Below the pieces are notes generated by a model. The model ran no database searches, was not told the origin of the DNA, and was given only the letters and a program-made list of their open reading frames with translations. A stretch of DNA of 64,000 nt from Neurospora crassa OR74A (Eukaryota > Ascomycota > Sordariomycetes > Sordariales > Sordariaceae): the NCBI RefSeq assembly GCF_000182925.2, contig NC_026501.1, positions 2,418,001-2,482,000 on the forward strand, read 5' to 3'. Positions 12,953 through 23,319 of this stretch are shown one piece after another (position 1 is the stretch's first letter; each line of letters begins with the position of its first letter). The translations under genes and the position numbers were made by a program.

Positions 12953-14211
12953 ATGAGTTTATTCGGTACAGCCCAGCAGACAGGCCAATCACTTTTCGGT
13001 GCTCCTCAGACAGGCACTTCGTTGTTTGGGCAAACGGTAAACCATCCCTCTGCTATTTTCCGTCGGGTTTTGTTTGGAACAGTGACAATTTGAATGGGGC
13101 TGAACGCTGACGTGTCGGCCTAATACAGCAGCAACAGCAGCAGCCGCAACAACAACAACAGTCAACTGCCTCCATCCTCGGCCAGTCGCAGGCAAGCCAG
13201 AACCCGCAGTTGGGCAGCTCTCTATGGCAGCCCGGAAGCCAGACGACCTGTACGTTGCGCCTGTAGCTATCTGCTACACCATTCCTTGATGTCCTACCGT
13301 TGTCGAATTCTTCACCTGTCATCTTGCCCAAACCACGAGCACAAGATGGATAACAACCTTACAATGTTTGCTAACCTCCGACTGCGTGCAGACCAAAAGC
13401 CGATCCCGGAGCAGATTCAAGTCATCACTCAGAAATGGGACCCAACCAACCCCAACTGCGCTTTTAAGACGTACCTCTACAACAAGGTCGATGAGCACGC
13501 CGCTCCCCTCTACCAGCCTGGACCGAACGACGACCCCAAGGAATGGGAAGAGGCTCTCGCGAAGAAGCCAGGGCCGAACTACATCCCCGTGCTGTGCGCC
13601 GGCTTCCCCGCTATCGTTGCGCGCCTGCTTCTCCAGCGGCGCGTGATCACTGAGTTCAATAACAAGCTGCATGCCATCAACGCCAGTCTGGACGAGATCC
13701 TGTCACGCCACGACCTCGAGCACTCGGTGCGCGCGCTCAAGGCGAAGAGGAGGCACGCGGAGCTGAGCAAGCGGTGCCTGGCGCTGGCGTCGCGGGTGCA
13801 GGTGCTGCGTAATAGGGGGTACGCGCTGAGCAGCGACGAGGATGAGCTCAAGCAGAAGCTGGCCAAGATCGACAAGCACATCCAGGACCCGGCGCTGAGC
13901 GCGCGCATGGAGGAGCTCTGGAGTAGGCTGATTATCTTGAGAGGATATGCGGATAATCTGAGAGATGAGATCAACAAGCCGGGTTTTGCAGAGAGCGACG
14001 GACTTGATGAGGAGGTTGAGGCGAAAGCGAAGAAGGTATGTTTCTTTCCCTTGGCGGGTTCTCACATTGTCGACCTGATGCTAACTTGGAAATGCAGATT
14101 CTCGAGGACTACGAGAAGCAACTGCAGCACCTCAAACAGCAGGTCGAGGAAGCCAGGAAGGAATATGAAGACTGGGAGAAGGAGCATCAGCCCACTCCGG
14201 CGCCCATGTAA
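12953..14211 (+). CDS. NUP57: Nucleoporin of the Nup54/Nup57 family (short FG region)
   Basis: Spliced model: 12953-13036, 13129-13249, 13392-14035 and 14098-14211, 320 residues. The introns (13037-13128, 13250-13391, 14036-14097) all have GT..AG borders. Residues 1-28 hold three SLFG repeats. A Q-rich stretch with a CAG/CAA run follows, then SILGQSQ and SSLWQPG. From about residue 70 comes the Nup54-type domain (IQVITQKWDPTNPNCAFKTY..., FPAIVARLLLQ), then a long alpha-helical coiled-coil region, including MEELWSRLIILRGYADNLRD, and a second coiled coil (LEDYEKQLQHLKQQVEEARK). In the family this subunit joins the Nsp1/Nup62 and Nup49/Nup58 partners in the central channel of the nuclear pore. 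The start ATG has a good context (CAACCATG). At 320 residues it is much shorter than yeast Nup57 or vertebrate Nup54, because the FG region is small. Confidence 0.9.
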
Positions 14212-15043
14212 AGGCGTGAGTGTTCGTGGCTGGACAATGGTGTGAGGCGTAAAACTGATCAGAGAGTCTGCTGGGGCTGCTTGGGAGCTTACCGAGAAAA
14301 GCAAGATCACGGATACGGGATTTTAATGTGGAAAAGCTGGGCTGGAGCGGAACAGGAACGACTGTAGAAAGCATGTATTGGCGTTCAGTGGTTTATGTGG
14401 GAATTGGCGGCTGGCACTGGAGGAAATACATCATGCTCGCAGGGAGTTTTCTTGGCCATAGCACCGAACCTCCTATATTCAAACTGTGCTGTTTGCTTGG
14501 GTATCGTGCAAGCGGTTGTCATAGACAGTTTGAAGCTAACTATGCCCAGTGTTTGATATACACTTGGCGTGATGGGTTGGGGTCTCAAGTGGATGGTCTC
14601 TGTGCGTACCGTACAAGGTCGTCGAATTATCATTTTGAAGTGCACAGCTAAAGGTGTCGGACAAACACGTACAAGCTCTTCGACGGCTGTCAAAAGAATG
14701 TGGCACGCTCTCAAGCCTAGATTATCGGCAAAACACACTACCTCCATTCGGCGAGAGTACGGTTTACCGCCATCAACGGAGGTCCGCACAGCGTCCCTAG
14801 AAGTATCCCAGTCCAAAAGAGAAATTGCTTCATTCCGAGAGTTTTGACACATATCGTACAACCAGAGGAAAAATGTCCGCGCCAGATGGGTATCATTATT
14901 CCTTATCGTTTTCTTATCGGCGTGGGAACATCGGAGCTCAGGCACCGCAGGCGGGCCGTTTAATGCAACGTATTTGTTTCCATAAGGCTGTCGTCGCTCA
15001 TTGATACAACTCGTGGGATTGATTGGTGTCTAAGTACGAATAT
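14212..15043. other. Convergent intergenic region with no gene seen
   Basis: It lies between the 3' ends of the nucleoporin gene (+) and the small membrane-protein gene (-). Overlapping open frames of up to 186 codons (14385-14945, -) have no recognisable domain and lie where 3' untranslated sequence is expected. Confidence 0.5.
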
Positions 15044-15438
15044 TTAGAGAACCTTGCTAACGGCGTCGATAACGAAGGGAGCTGTATATAGGTTTTTCCT
15101 CTTGTTAGCGCTCAGAACCAGACTGACGTAGGGCAGCGAGAGAAGCTGGGGAGGACAGGCCGGTAGATAGATGGACGAACAGAGGTAAAGAGCAACGGCA
15201 GTAAAGACGGCACGTTGAATGGTGAAGGTGGCCTCGGCCTCGGCGGCCTGGAGCTCCTCGCGGGAGAGGGCAGGGGGCTGGACTGTGAAGTAGTAAATAA
15301 ATGTCAGTACTACCAGTGGAATGGAGACGACGTCGTGGTGGTTGATGTATTTGTTTGTGTGATTGCCTTTCAATGACTGCAAAAGACTGTCAAAGCCCAG
15401 TTGAATCAATCAAGACGGCACTTACATCCTCCGAACAT
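15044..15438 (-). CDS. Small predicted membrane protein, unrecognised
   Basis: Model: complement of 15426-15438 and 15044-15366, 111 residues, with a 59-bp intron at 15367-15425. The donor gtaagt after MFGG is strong. The acceptor (tgaaag) was chosen because it alone keeps the downstream frame, giving MFGGCNHTNKYINHH. The protein has a hydrophobic segment at about residues 17-33 (VVSIPLVVLTFIYYFTV). A short acidic helix follows (SREELQAAEAEA), then a second hydrophobic segment at about 53-73 (AVFTAVALYLCSSIYLPA). The tail is basic in its middle (SANKRKN). It looks like a two-pass membrane protein of the ER or mitochondria. I do not recognise the family. A rival model is an unspliced 121-residue form starting at 15409. 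It would convergently flank the nucleoporin gene and diverge from the glycine decarboxylase gene. Confidence 0.5.
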
Positions 15439-16939
15439 TTTGATATGGAAGTCGCGTTGATGTTACTTTTGGTAGACTGGTCGCGATATGGGCTGCTGGC
15501 GGGACGACGGGATGCAATGGGGCAATGGAAGATGTGAATGTATAGGTCGTCTTGAAATTTTGGATCCCCTGCATGTTTGGGGTGCCGGCCGGGCCAGTGC
15601 AGTGACGCCATGCCTCAGAACGGCTTTCCGCGCTGCAGTGTCCAGCCGCTAGGGATGTCGGTTCTTTCCCAATCGCCCCTCATTTCGCTCGCTTAGGCAG
15701 GCAGGTACGTGCCCAGGTTCGTTGTCTTATCAGCTGTTATCAAAAGTCAACGCGCTTATCGGGAACGGCAAGGGCAGTCGATGCAGTGCCCAGCGCTTGT
15801 ACACTAGAAAGCTCTGAAGGTCCCGCGCAGCCTCAACATGTAACCCCTGGCGTCGGTCGGCCCGAGAATACCCGACTATCTTCGCTGCTAGGTAGTGGCA
15901 ATCCTCACCCGGCATGTACCCTGTACCTCTTACCCCGTACCCCACAAGAAAGACAAGATCTGGCCCGGGGATTTTCTTAGCTAGTGACTGGAGCGACAGA
16001 ACCTCCTTGGCCGAGTACTTTCAACCTAAATCAGACGACAGGAATGACGAACGGGATTGGGCGATGCTGGCAAGTTCAACGTCCCATTTTAGCCAGATGC
16101 GTTATCAATTCGACCACTCACCGTACTCTTTCGTCTCTGTTTTTTTCCCCCATGTGCCAGCCACTGCAGCGTGTGTCGTTGATATTGGCCTTGACGGCCC
16201 CCTTCAGAAGTAGAAGGTACTTTGGGATGAAGTCCCTGTCTCCAACCGTATTCCAATGTGTCACCCAAACTCGATCGGCCGAAAGTTCCTCAATCACGTT
16301 AGTCACTATCACGGGTGTCGGTCCTGACTGGTCCAAATCTTTTTTTTTTTTCTAATCTGCGCTTTGCGGCTTTGTTAGTGGTAATAAACCGGCCATTGGG
16401 GTCTATGGGGCCAACAGTCTCGACTCACCTCGTCATACTACTAGTGTTGTTGCTAGTAGTCATTGGATCTGCCTCTACGGGACGGGGATGCGCCCGGCTT
16501 TTTTTCTTTTGGGGTTGGGGCTTGATCTCTTCAGGTGGACAGTGGTGTGACTGTTCCGTTCTGTTGTTTTGTTTGTTGACCGGCTATGGTTCGATAGACG
16601 AGAGAGCGAGTGTGTGTGTGTGTCAGTTGCGGTTGGAGAGATATCGGGAAACCCTATCGATACTCGGGAGACGGTCCGTCCAGATTTGCCCCGCCTCCCT
16701 GGACTCCTCCGTTATACTTTTCTCCTTCTCCTTCTCCTTCGCCCTTTCGTCTCGTCTCTTCTTTTTCCTTCATTGTCGTACTTAAGTTCGTCCCATCTTT
16801 CCTCCTGTCCCGTATACGGCGGTACCTACCTTCCTCCAACCTACCAATCCACCAATTCCGCCGGGCAGTCCGGGCCTGCCTCATCCTCCCCGCCGATTCG
16901 ATTCCCGTTTTCGTCGGTCAGTCCCGTTAGCTCACCATC
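15439..16939. promoter_or_regulatory. Divergent promoter and 5' leader region of the glycine decarboxylase gene
   Basis: The 1.5-kb interval contains a short GT run at about 16609-16622 and a long pyrimidine-rich tract at about 16715-16800 (repeated CTTCTC units) just upstream of the start codon at 16940. Open frames here (up to 156 codons) are T-rich, leucine/phenylalanine-rich read-throughs of these tracts rather than genes. No TATA box is obvious. Confidence 0.5.
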
Positions 16940-19900
16940 ATGACTGCTCCGGGACGTGTTGGCCGGCTGGGTCACATTGTCGGGCCCTCGACGATGGCTT
17001 TCCGAGGTGCCATGCCCGCTCGCCTACCACTGAGGGCGTCCACTACTATCTCGTGCCCACAACCGCTGGTGGCTGCCTCCTGCCTGCGATTGGCGTCAAG
17101 TGAATCTTCGCAAAGAGGAAAATTGATGAAGATCATCCCCAGTACTGCTTGGGTCCAGTATCCCGAGCTGTTTCCTGTCCGTGAGGACTTTGCGAGTCGC
17201 CATATCGGTCCCGACAACTCCAGCATTCAGGAAATGCTTGGGGTTTTGGATCCGCCGGTTGAGTCATTGGACCAGTTCGTCCAGGAGGTCATTCCCGCAG
17301 ATATTTTGTCGAAGCGCGAGCTTTTCCCGCAAACCCGCGTCAGGTTTCACGCGACTAAAAAGTACCCTACCCGCCAGGGCCATCAAGAGTGGGAAATTAT
17401 GAAGATCGCCGAGTCTATGGCCTCAAGCAACAGGCATAGCGTGAAGGCTCAGATTGGTGCGGGCTACTATGGCACTCTCACCCCTGAGGTCATCAAGCGA
17501 AACGTGCTCGAGAGTCCTGCTTGGTATACCAGTTACACACCCTACCAGCCTGAGATCAGCCAAGGCAGACTGGAATCCCTTCTCAACTTCCAGACCATGG
17601 TCACCGACCTGACCGGCCTTCCAATTGCGAATGCGAGCTTGCTGGATGAGGGAACCGCTGCTGCCGAGGCCATGACCATGTCGCTGAATGCTCTCCCTGC
17701 ATCCAGAGCAAAGAGGCCCGCCAAAACCTATGTCCTCTCCAACAGACTTCATCCTCAGACCAGAGCCGTTCTCAGGGGCCGCGCCGAGGGTTTCGGTGTC
17801 AACATCATCACTCTGGATTTCCACGACCCCGAATTCCCTTCCAAGCTCGAAGAATTGGGCGACGACTTGGTTGGTGTCATGGTTCAATATCCAGATACAA
17901 CTGGCCAAGTGTTGGATCACCGACAGCTCGCCGACCTTGTTCACAAGCAAGGCGCTCTTCTCAGTGTTGCAACCGATCTTCTGGCTCTCACCATGTTGAC
18001 TCCTCCAGGCGAGTGGGGTGCCGACATCGCATTTGGCAACTCTCAGCGGTTTGGTGTACCTCTGGGCTTTGGTGGCCCGCATGCGGCCTTCTTCGCGGTG
18101 CAGGAGAAGCATAAGAGAAAGATGCCAGGTCGTCTGATTGGTGTCTCCAAGGATCGTCTCGGCGGTCGCGCATTGAGATTGTCCTTGCAAACCAGAGAAC
18201 AACACATCCGCAGAGAGAAGGCCACCAGCAATGTTTGCACTGCTCAAGCCCTTTTGGCCAACATCAGCTCATTCTATGCCGTTTACCACGGTCCCGAGGG
18301 CCTTCGGGCAATCGCGGAACGGTGCAACTTGGGGGCCAGGGTCCTGGAGTCTGCAGCCAAGTTCTGCGGGCTGCAGCTCTACTCGCCAAATAACTCTTGT
18401 TCGGCGGTGCCGTTCGATACCCTCGTCATCAACCAAGACCATATCGGCAAGGTCTTGGTATATGCCGCCAGAGAGAGAGGTATCAATATCCGCTTCATCT
18501 CCACCGATTCGGCCGGCATCAGTGTTGACGAGACCACCACCGAAAACGATCTTATTAGCCTTATTGGCGCATTCCAAGATGCTGCGAGGAGCCTCAAGGT
18601 CACAGGCAGGGATGAGGCCCTTGATGCTAACCCGCAAGTGATCTTTGAACACTTCTTGAAGCACCATGCCGAGCAGATCAAGCAGTCCGGACCGCTGGGT
18701 CATCTTCCAGAACCCCTGCGTCGAACTTCGTCTTACCTAACTCACCCCGTTTTCAACACGCATCACTCCGAGACGGAACTCCTTAGGTACATCCATCATC
18801 TCCAGTCCAAGGACTTGTCGTTGGTACATTCCATGATCCCCTTGGGCTCGTGCACCATGAAGCTCAACGCCAGTGCTGAGATGGCCCTCATCACGCTTCC
18901 CGGTTTCTCCAACCTTCATCCTTTCGTTCCGCCAGACCAGTCGGAGGGATACTCGAGGCTTACAAAAGTACTTGAAAGCCAGCTGATTGACATCACCGGT
19001 ATGGATGCCTGCTCGCTTCAGCCCAACTCGGGCGCCCAGGGTGAATTCGCTGGCTTGCGCGTCATTCGCAAGTATCTCCAGAGCCGGGCACAAAGCCAAC
19101 GTGACATCTGCCTCATCCCTGTCTCCGCTCACGGCACCAACCCTGCGTCGGCATCCATGGCCGGTATGCGTGTTGTTCCCATCAAGTGCGACACCAAGAC
19201 GGGCAACCTTGATCTTGCCGACTTGGAGGCCAAGTGCAAGCAGTACGAAAACGAGCTCGCTGCCATGATGATCACGTATCCCAGTACCTTTGGTGTCTTC
19301 GAGCCTGCGATCAAGAAGGTCTGCCAGATCGTGCACGCCCACGGTGGACAGGTCTACATGGATGGCGCGAACATGAACGCCCAGGTTGGTCTCTGCTCTC
19401 CTGGAGAGATTGGGGCCGACGTCTGCCACTTGAACTTGCACAAGACGTTCTGCATTCCCCATGGCGGTGGCGGTCCTGGTGTTGGTCCCATTTGCGTCAA
19501 GGAGCACCTTGCTGGCTTCTTGCCCACCACCAAGACCATGTCAAATACCGAACTCAACTTACCCGTTAGCAGTGCCAGCTACGGCAGTGCCAGCATCTTG
19601 CCCATCAGCTGGGCCTACAACGCTCTCATGGGTAAGTTCATTGGTCCTTGGAGCTGTGGCGTGTGTTGTGTATGTGATTATGTGTGCTAACCTCTGGAAA
19701 CAGGCGGTGCTGGTCTCAAGAAGGCCACCCAGGTTACCCTGCTTAACGCCAACTACCTCCTCAGCCGTCTGAAAGAGCACTACCCCATCTTGTACACCAA
19801 CGAGCATGGCCGTTGCGCCCACGAGTTCATCATCGATGCCCGTCCGTTCGAGAAGACCTCCGGCATCCAGGCCATCGACATTGCCAAGCGTCTGCAAGAT

Positions 19901-20372
19901 TATGGCTTCCATGCTCCCACTATGAGCTGGCCCGTCGCCAACACGCTCATGATTGAGCCTACCGAGTCCGAGTCCAAGGAGGAGCTCGACCGTTTCGTTG
20001 ACGCCTTGATCGCCATCCGTGAGGAGATCCGTGAGGTCGAGGAGGGCAAGCAGCCTCGTGAGGGTAACGTCTTGAAGATGTCTCCTCACCCCATTTCTGA
20101 CATCATTGGCGGCGATGGCGAGGCCGGCAACAAGTGGGATAGACCTTATAGCCGTGAGAAGGCTGCTTACCCGCTGCCGTGGCTGAGGGAGAAGAAGTTC
20201 TGGCCTAGCGTTGCCCGTGTTAACGATAGTAAGTGATGCACAGCTCTCCTTTCTTTTCTTTCTAAACAGTGGCTAACAACTTGTAGCGTACGGTGATTTG
20301 AACCTCTTCTGTACCTGCCCTCCGGTTGAGGATACGACTGGTGGCAACCAGTCCTCCATCCAGGAGCAGTGA
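16940..20372 (+). CDS. GCV2: Glycine dehydrogenase (decarboxylating), P-protein of the mitochondrial glycine cleavage system
   Basis: Spliced model: 16940-19631, 19704-20228 and 20287-20372, 1100 residues, with introns at 19632-19703 and 20229-20286. The N-terminus is Arg/Ser-rich without acids ([16 protein letters not shown]), as in a mitochondrial presequence. The mature P-protein starts near [17 protein letters not shown]. Landmarks include [23 protein letters not shown]-like [28 protein letters not shown] and [12 protein letters not shown]. The pyridoxal-phosphate lysine lies in [15 protein letters not shown] (Lys835). The enzyme decarboxylates glycine and passes the aminomethyl group to the lipoyl H-protein. 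Both halves of the duplicated aminotransferase fold are complete, and the length suits a eukaryotic P-protein. The first ATG was chosen; a second in-frame ATG at 16994 would still leave a presequence. It converges with the alcohol dehydrogenase gene. Confidence 0.97.
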
Positions 20373-20951
20373 GCACTAAGGCAGTTTTTGATTTTGCATA
20401 TGGGAGGGAAGTAACGGGAAGGTGGTCAGGTTTCATATTTTCATCTTTCAACATATACCCGGAGGCTAGCACACACTCGAGCAGCCTGATGTAATTTCAA
20501 CCACTCAGGGGTGAGCGGTGGTTCTATGTTTTACGGCTTACGTTTAACACGTACTTTCAACACTGTAATGAAAACGGATCAGGGGGGTCTAGAAAAAGGA
20601 GTTCAACAGGATCTAATCTAGGCTTGGCTTGCTTGGGTTTTTATAGGAAGGGACAAAATAAAGGATAGGGGAAGAGAGATCAGCGTGGGGTTGTTGGTGC
20701 GGTGCATTTACACAAGATGCCTCTTGAGCGAAGTTGGTTTGGCACCTCCCTTAGATCAACAACAAACAGGAAAGCAGATAGAGAGAACCATGGTTGATAG
20801 AGAAAAGAGCTTATAGATTTCATAAGTCATAGTGGTCAATCTCTTCCAAGGATAAAAGTGTCAGGTTGAGATAAATTTGGTATCGTTGATTTTTGAAGAT
20901 CGAAAAAGGCAGGTCGGGAAAACTGTCAAACAGTCTCGTAACTTTGTTCCG
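20373..20951. other. Convergent intergenic region with no gene seen
   Basis: These 579 bp hold the 3' untranslated regions of the glycine decarboxylase and alcohol dehydrogenase genes. No other feature is seen. Confidence 0.7.
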
Positions 20952-22087
20952 TCACTTGCTCATATCCATCACATATCTTCCAATAACCCTATTCGCCCTC
21001 ATCTCGTCGAAAACGCTCTGAAGCTGACTGAGCCCAATAACCTTATACGGCGCATGGACCTTACCCCTCAAGAAGAAATCCAAGGCCTCGGCCGTATCCT
21101 CCCTGTTGCCCACATACGACCCTTTGACCTTGATCATCCTGACCACTGTATCAAACACCGGCATGCTCACCTTGGCGCCCGCCGGCATGCCGATGCAGAC
21201 CACGGTGCCGTGCGACCGCACATAGCCTGTGGCCTGCTGGAACGGCTGTTCCTGCGGCGCCAGCAAGACCACGCCCTGTGGTCCCAGTCCATCGTGCGTG
21301 GCCTTCTTCACATCAGCCACCAGGTCCTTGGACTCCTTGAAATCGATATACATCGACGCGCCCAACTTCTTGCACGCCTCGCCCTTTTCCTTACCGCCAT
21401 CAATGGCGATCACGTTCAGCCCCATCGCGTGGGCGTACTGTATGCCAATTGTGCCCAGCCCACCTCCAGCACCCACAATCGCCACGTACTGGCCCGGCCG
21501 TGTGTCGGATTCCTTCAGACCCTTGTACACTGTCAAACCGGCGCACATGATGGGCGCAACGGCGGATAAATCGGTCTGCGGCGGGAACCGGGCCAAGTGT
21601 GCGGCGTTCGCAACGCAGTACTGCTGAAAGGTGCCGTCCTTGGTGTAACCTGAGAGCTGCGCCTTCGGGCACAGCGATTCTAGGGCTTGCTGGCAGAAGG
21701 TGCAGTGGAAGCAGGTAGACATGAGCCACTTGACGCCGACCTTGTCGCCGATGTCGACGTTGGTCACCAGCTCGCCCTTTTGGACTACTACGCCGGCGCC
21801 TTCGTGACCACCGATCACAGGGGTCTTGCGCGGCAGGGGCCAGTCGTTGTCGAGCGCGTGCAGGTCGGTGTGGCAGACGCCCGAGTATTTAATGTTAACG
21901 AGGACTTCGTCGTGGCCGGGGGTGGGAACAGGGATTTTTTTGTAGGTGATTACTGCGTATTGGTGTTAGTAAGGCACATAGTCAAAGTTCCATGAACGGG
22001 ATAAGAAAGAGAAGAGAGCAACATACCGCCATCCTTCTCAGTAACCTGCGCCCACTGCTCCTTGGGGATGTCTGCTGCCTTGCTCAT
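20952..22087 (-). CDS. adh: Zinc-dependent alcohol dehydrogenase (yeast ADH1-like)
   Basis: Spliced model: complement of 22027-22087 and 20952-21952, 353 residues, with a 74-bp phase-1 intron at 21953-22026. It is a medium-chain dehydrogenase of the tetrameric fungal ADH class. Catalytic zinc ligands sit in [10 protein letters not shown] (Cys47) and [10 protein letters not shown] (His70). The four structural-zinc cysteines are spaced as in yeast ADH1 ([17 protein letters not shown]). The NAD-binding glycine motif is [11 protein letters not shown]. The N-terminus ([11 protein letters not shown]) has no targeting sequence, so a cytosolic enzyme is likely. The usual reaction interconverts ethanol and acetaldehyde with NAD(H). 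N. crassa has several such genes. I believe this is the one called adh-3, but that is from memory of gene order, not from the sequence. Its start codon lies 1.2 kb from the divergent WD40 gene. Confidence 0.94.
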
Positions 22088-23319
22088 GATGCCGAAGCGG
22101 GTGCAAGGATGAGTTCTGTGTAGATAGCGGGATGAATAGAACCTGCCCTTTGGTTGTTGAATAGGGATATGAACAAGACGAGAAAGGGAACCTCTGCAAG
22201 TAACTTGTGATAGGAAGACGACTCTTTTTGAGACAACACAACTAGGTGGAGAGGGAAGCATGTTCCGGCACTACTCTCGGAGAGCTCGTATTGGACAGCA
22301 GACGCGTCACTACCACGCAGCCGTGATATAGATATACTCTCAACGTAATGTGTGTCTGGTTATGCTTGTGTCTGTGGGATGATGTGGCTATGATCCGGCG
22401 CCATGACAACTTTGACGTCACTTCTCCCCTTCGTTTGAGCTGTTCTCCGAGTGCAGTGGCCATAGCTCAATCCCATGATAGAGCAATACTCGATCTCTGG
22501 AAAGCCCTTCTTCTCAAGAGATCTGTCCACCTAAACAAACCGCTTGATTGTCATTCAGCCTCATGACTCGGAGAGACCCATCATTCCTAGCGAGGTGCGA
22601 TTTGTTGGAGGGCGCTGATGCCAAGAGGCAGGCCGAGCTGTCACCACCCTGCGCCAACGCGTTCATATCCAAAAGAAACTTATGGAGTGCCACAAACGGC
22701 CAGAGAAATCAGCCGCCGTTAACAGCAGTCACAAGAAGTGAAGCTATTCAGAATTCCGTGGCTGCCTCAGCGAACCGGTGTTGACGATCAGGAGGTGCGG
22801 CGCCATGCTAGCTCGTTATGGAAAGTTCCGATGTGTCGGGAAATAGGTTGATTACTTCATCAAGATGTTTGCTGAGGACCTGCGAGATTCCAAAACATCC
22901 AGTGTATTGATGTAATGCGATCGTGAAGAGAAAAGTCCAACGTCGTAGTCGAAGTACAAAAGCTCATTTGAGTTCAACGGCTGTGAAGCTGGTGATTATG
23001 TCAGCGACAACCACTGACCGGGGGACGGGGATCTTCAGAGTCTAGACATGCCAAGAAGAAGCCCCTGGAACCCCGCGATTCCAGATGCATTGAAGCCGGC
23101 TTATCAAGCAAAAAATTATTCAGCCGCCCCTCCTTATCGGCGATAAGGAAGAGACCGGTTGCCGTGATCGCAAAGTCTCTTATACCCATCATTCAGCACA
23201 CCTTTACCACGAACTTCAGTATCGTCTATACCCTTTGTTCTTCCTTGGACCTTGCCAATTCGTCCTCATATTTCTCCGACCTCACAACCATACCAGGAAT
23301 ACTTCTGCGCGAGCCCACC
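22088..23319. promoter_or_regulatory. Divergent promoter region between the ADH and WD40 genes
   Basis: The 1.23-kb interval carries both upstream regions. The last 100 bp before 23320 form a pyrimidine-rich leader. An upstream ATG at 23164 is in frame with the WD40 gene but the extra 52 residues look like leader sequence. No repeat or RNA gene is seen. Confidence 0.5.

Noticed and set aside
16315-16785. 156-codon plus-strand open frame with hydrophobic segments upstream of the glycine decarboxylase
   Set aside because: It reads through T-rich and CT-rich leader sequence. The hydrophobicity follows from base composition and no family is recognised.
21105-21125. Match to the start of Neurospora 5S rRNA (acatacgacc)
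   Set aside because: It lies inside the alcohol dehydrogenase coding sequence and the similarity stops after ten bases.
23164-23319. In-frame upstream extension of the WD40 gene by 52 residues
   Set aside because: The extra residues are Ser/Thr/Ile/Phe-rich leader sequence. The ATG at 23320 has a better context and directly precedes the acidic N-terminus expected for the family.
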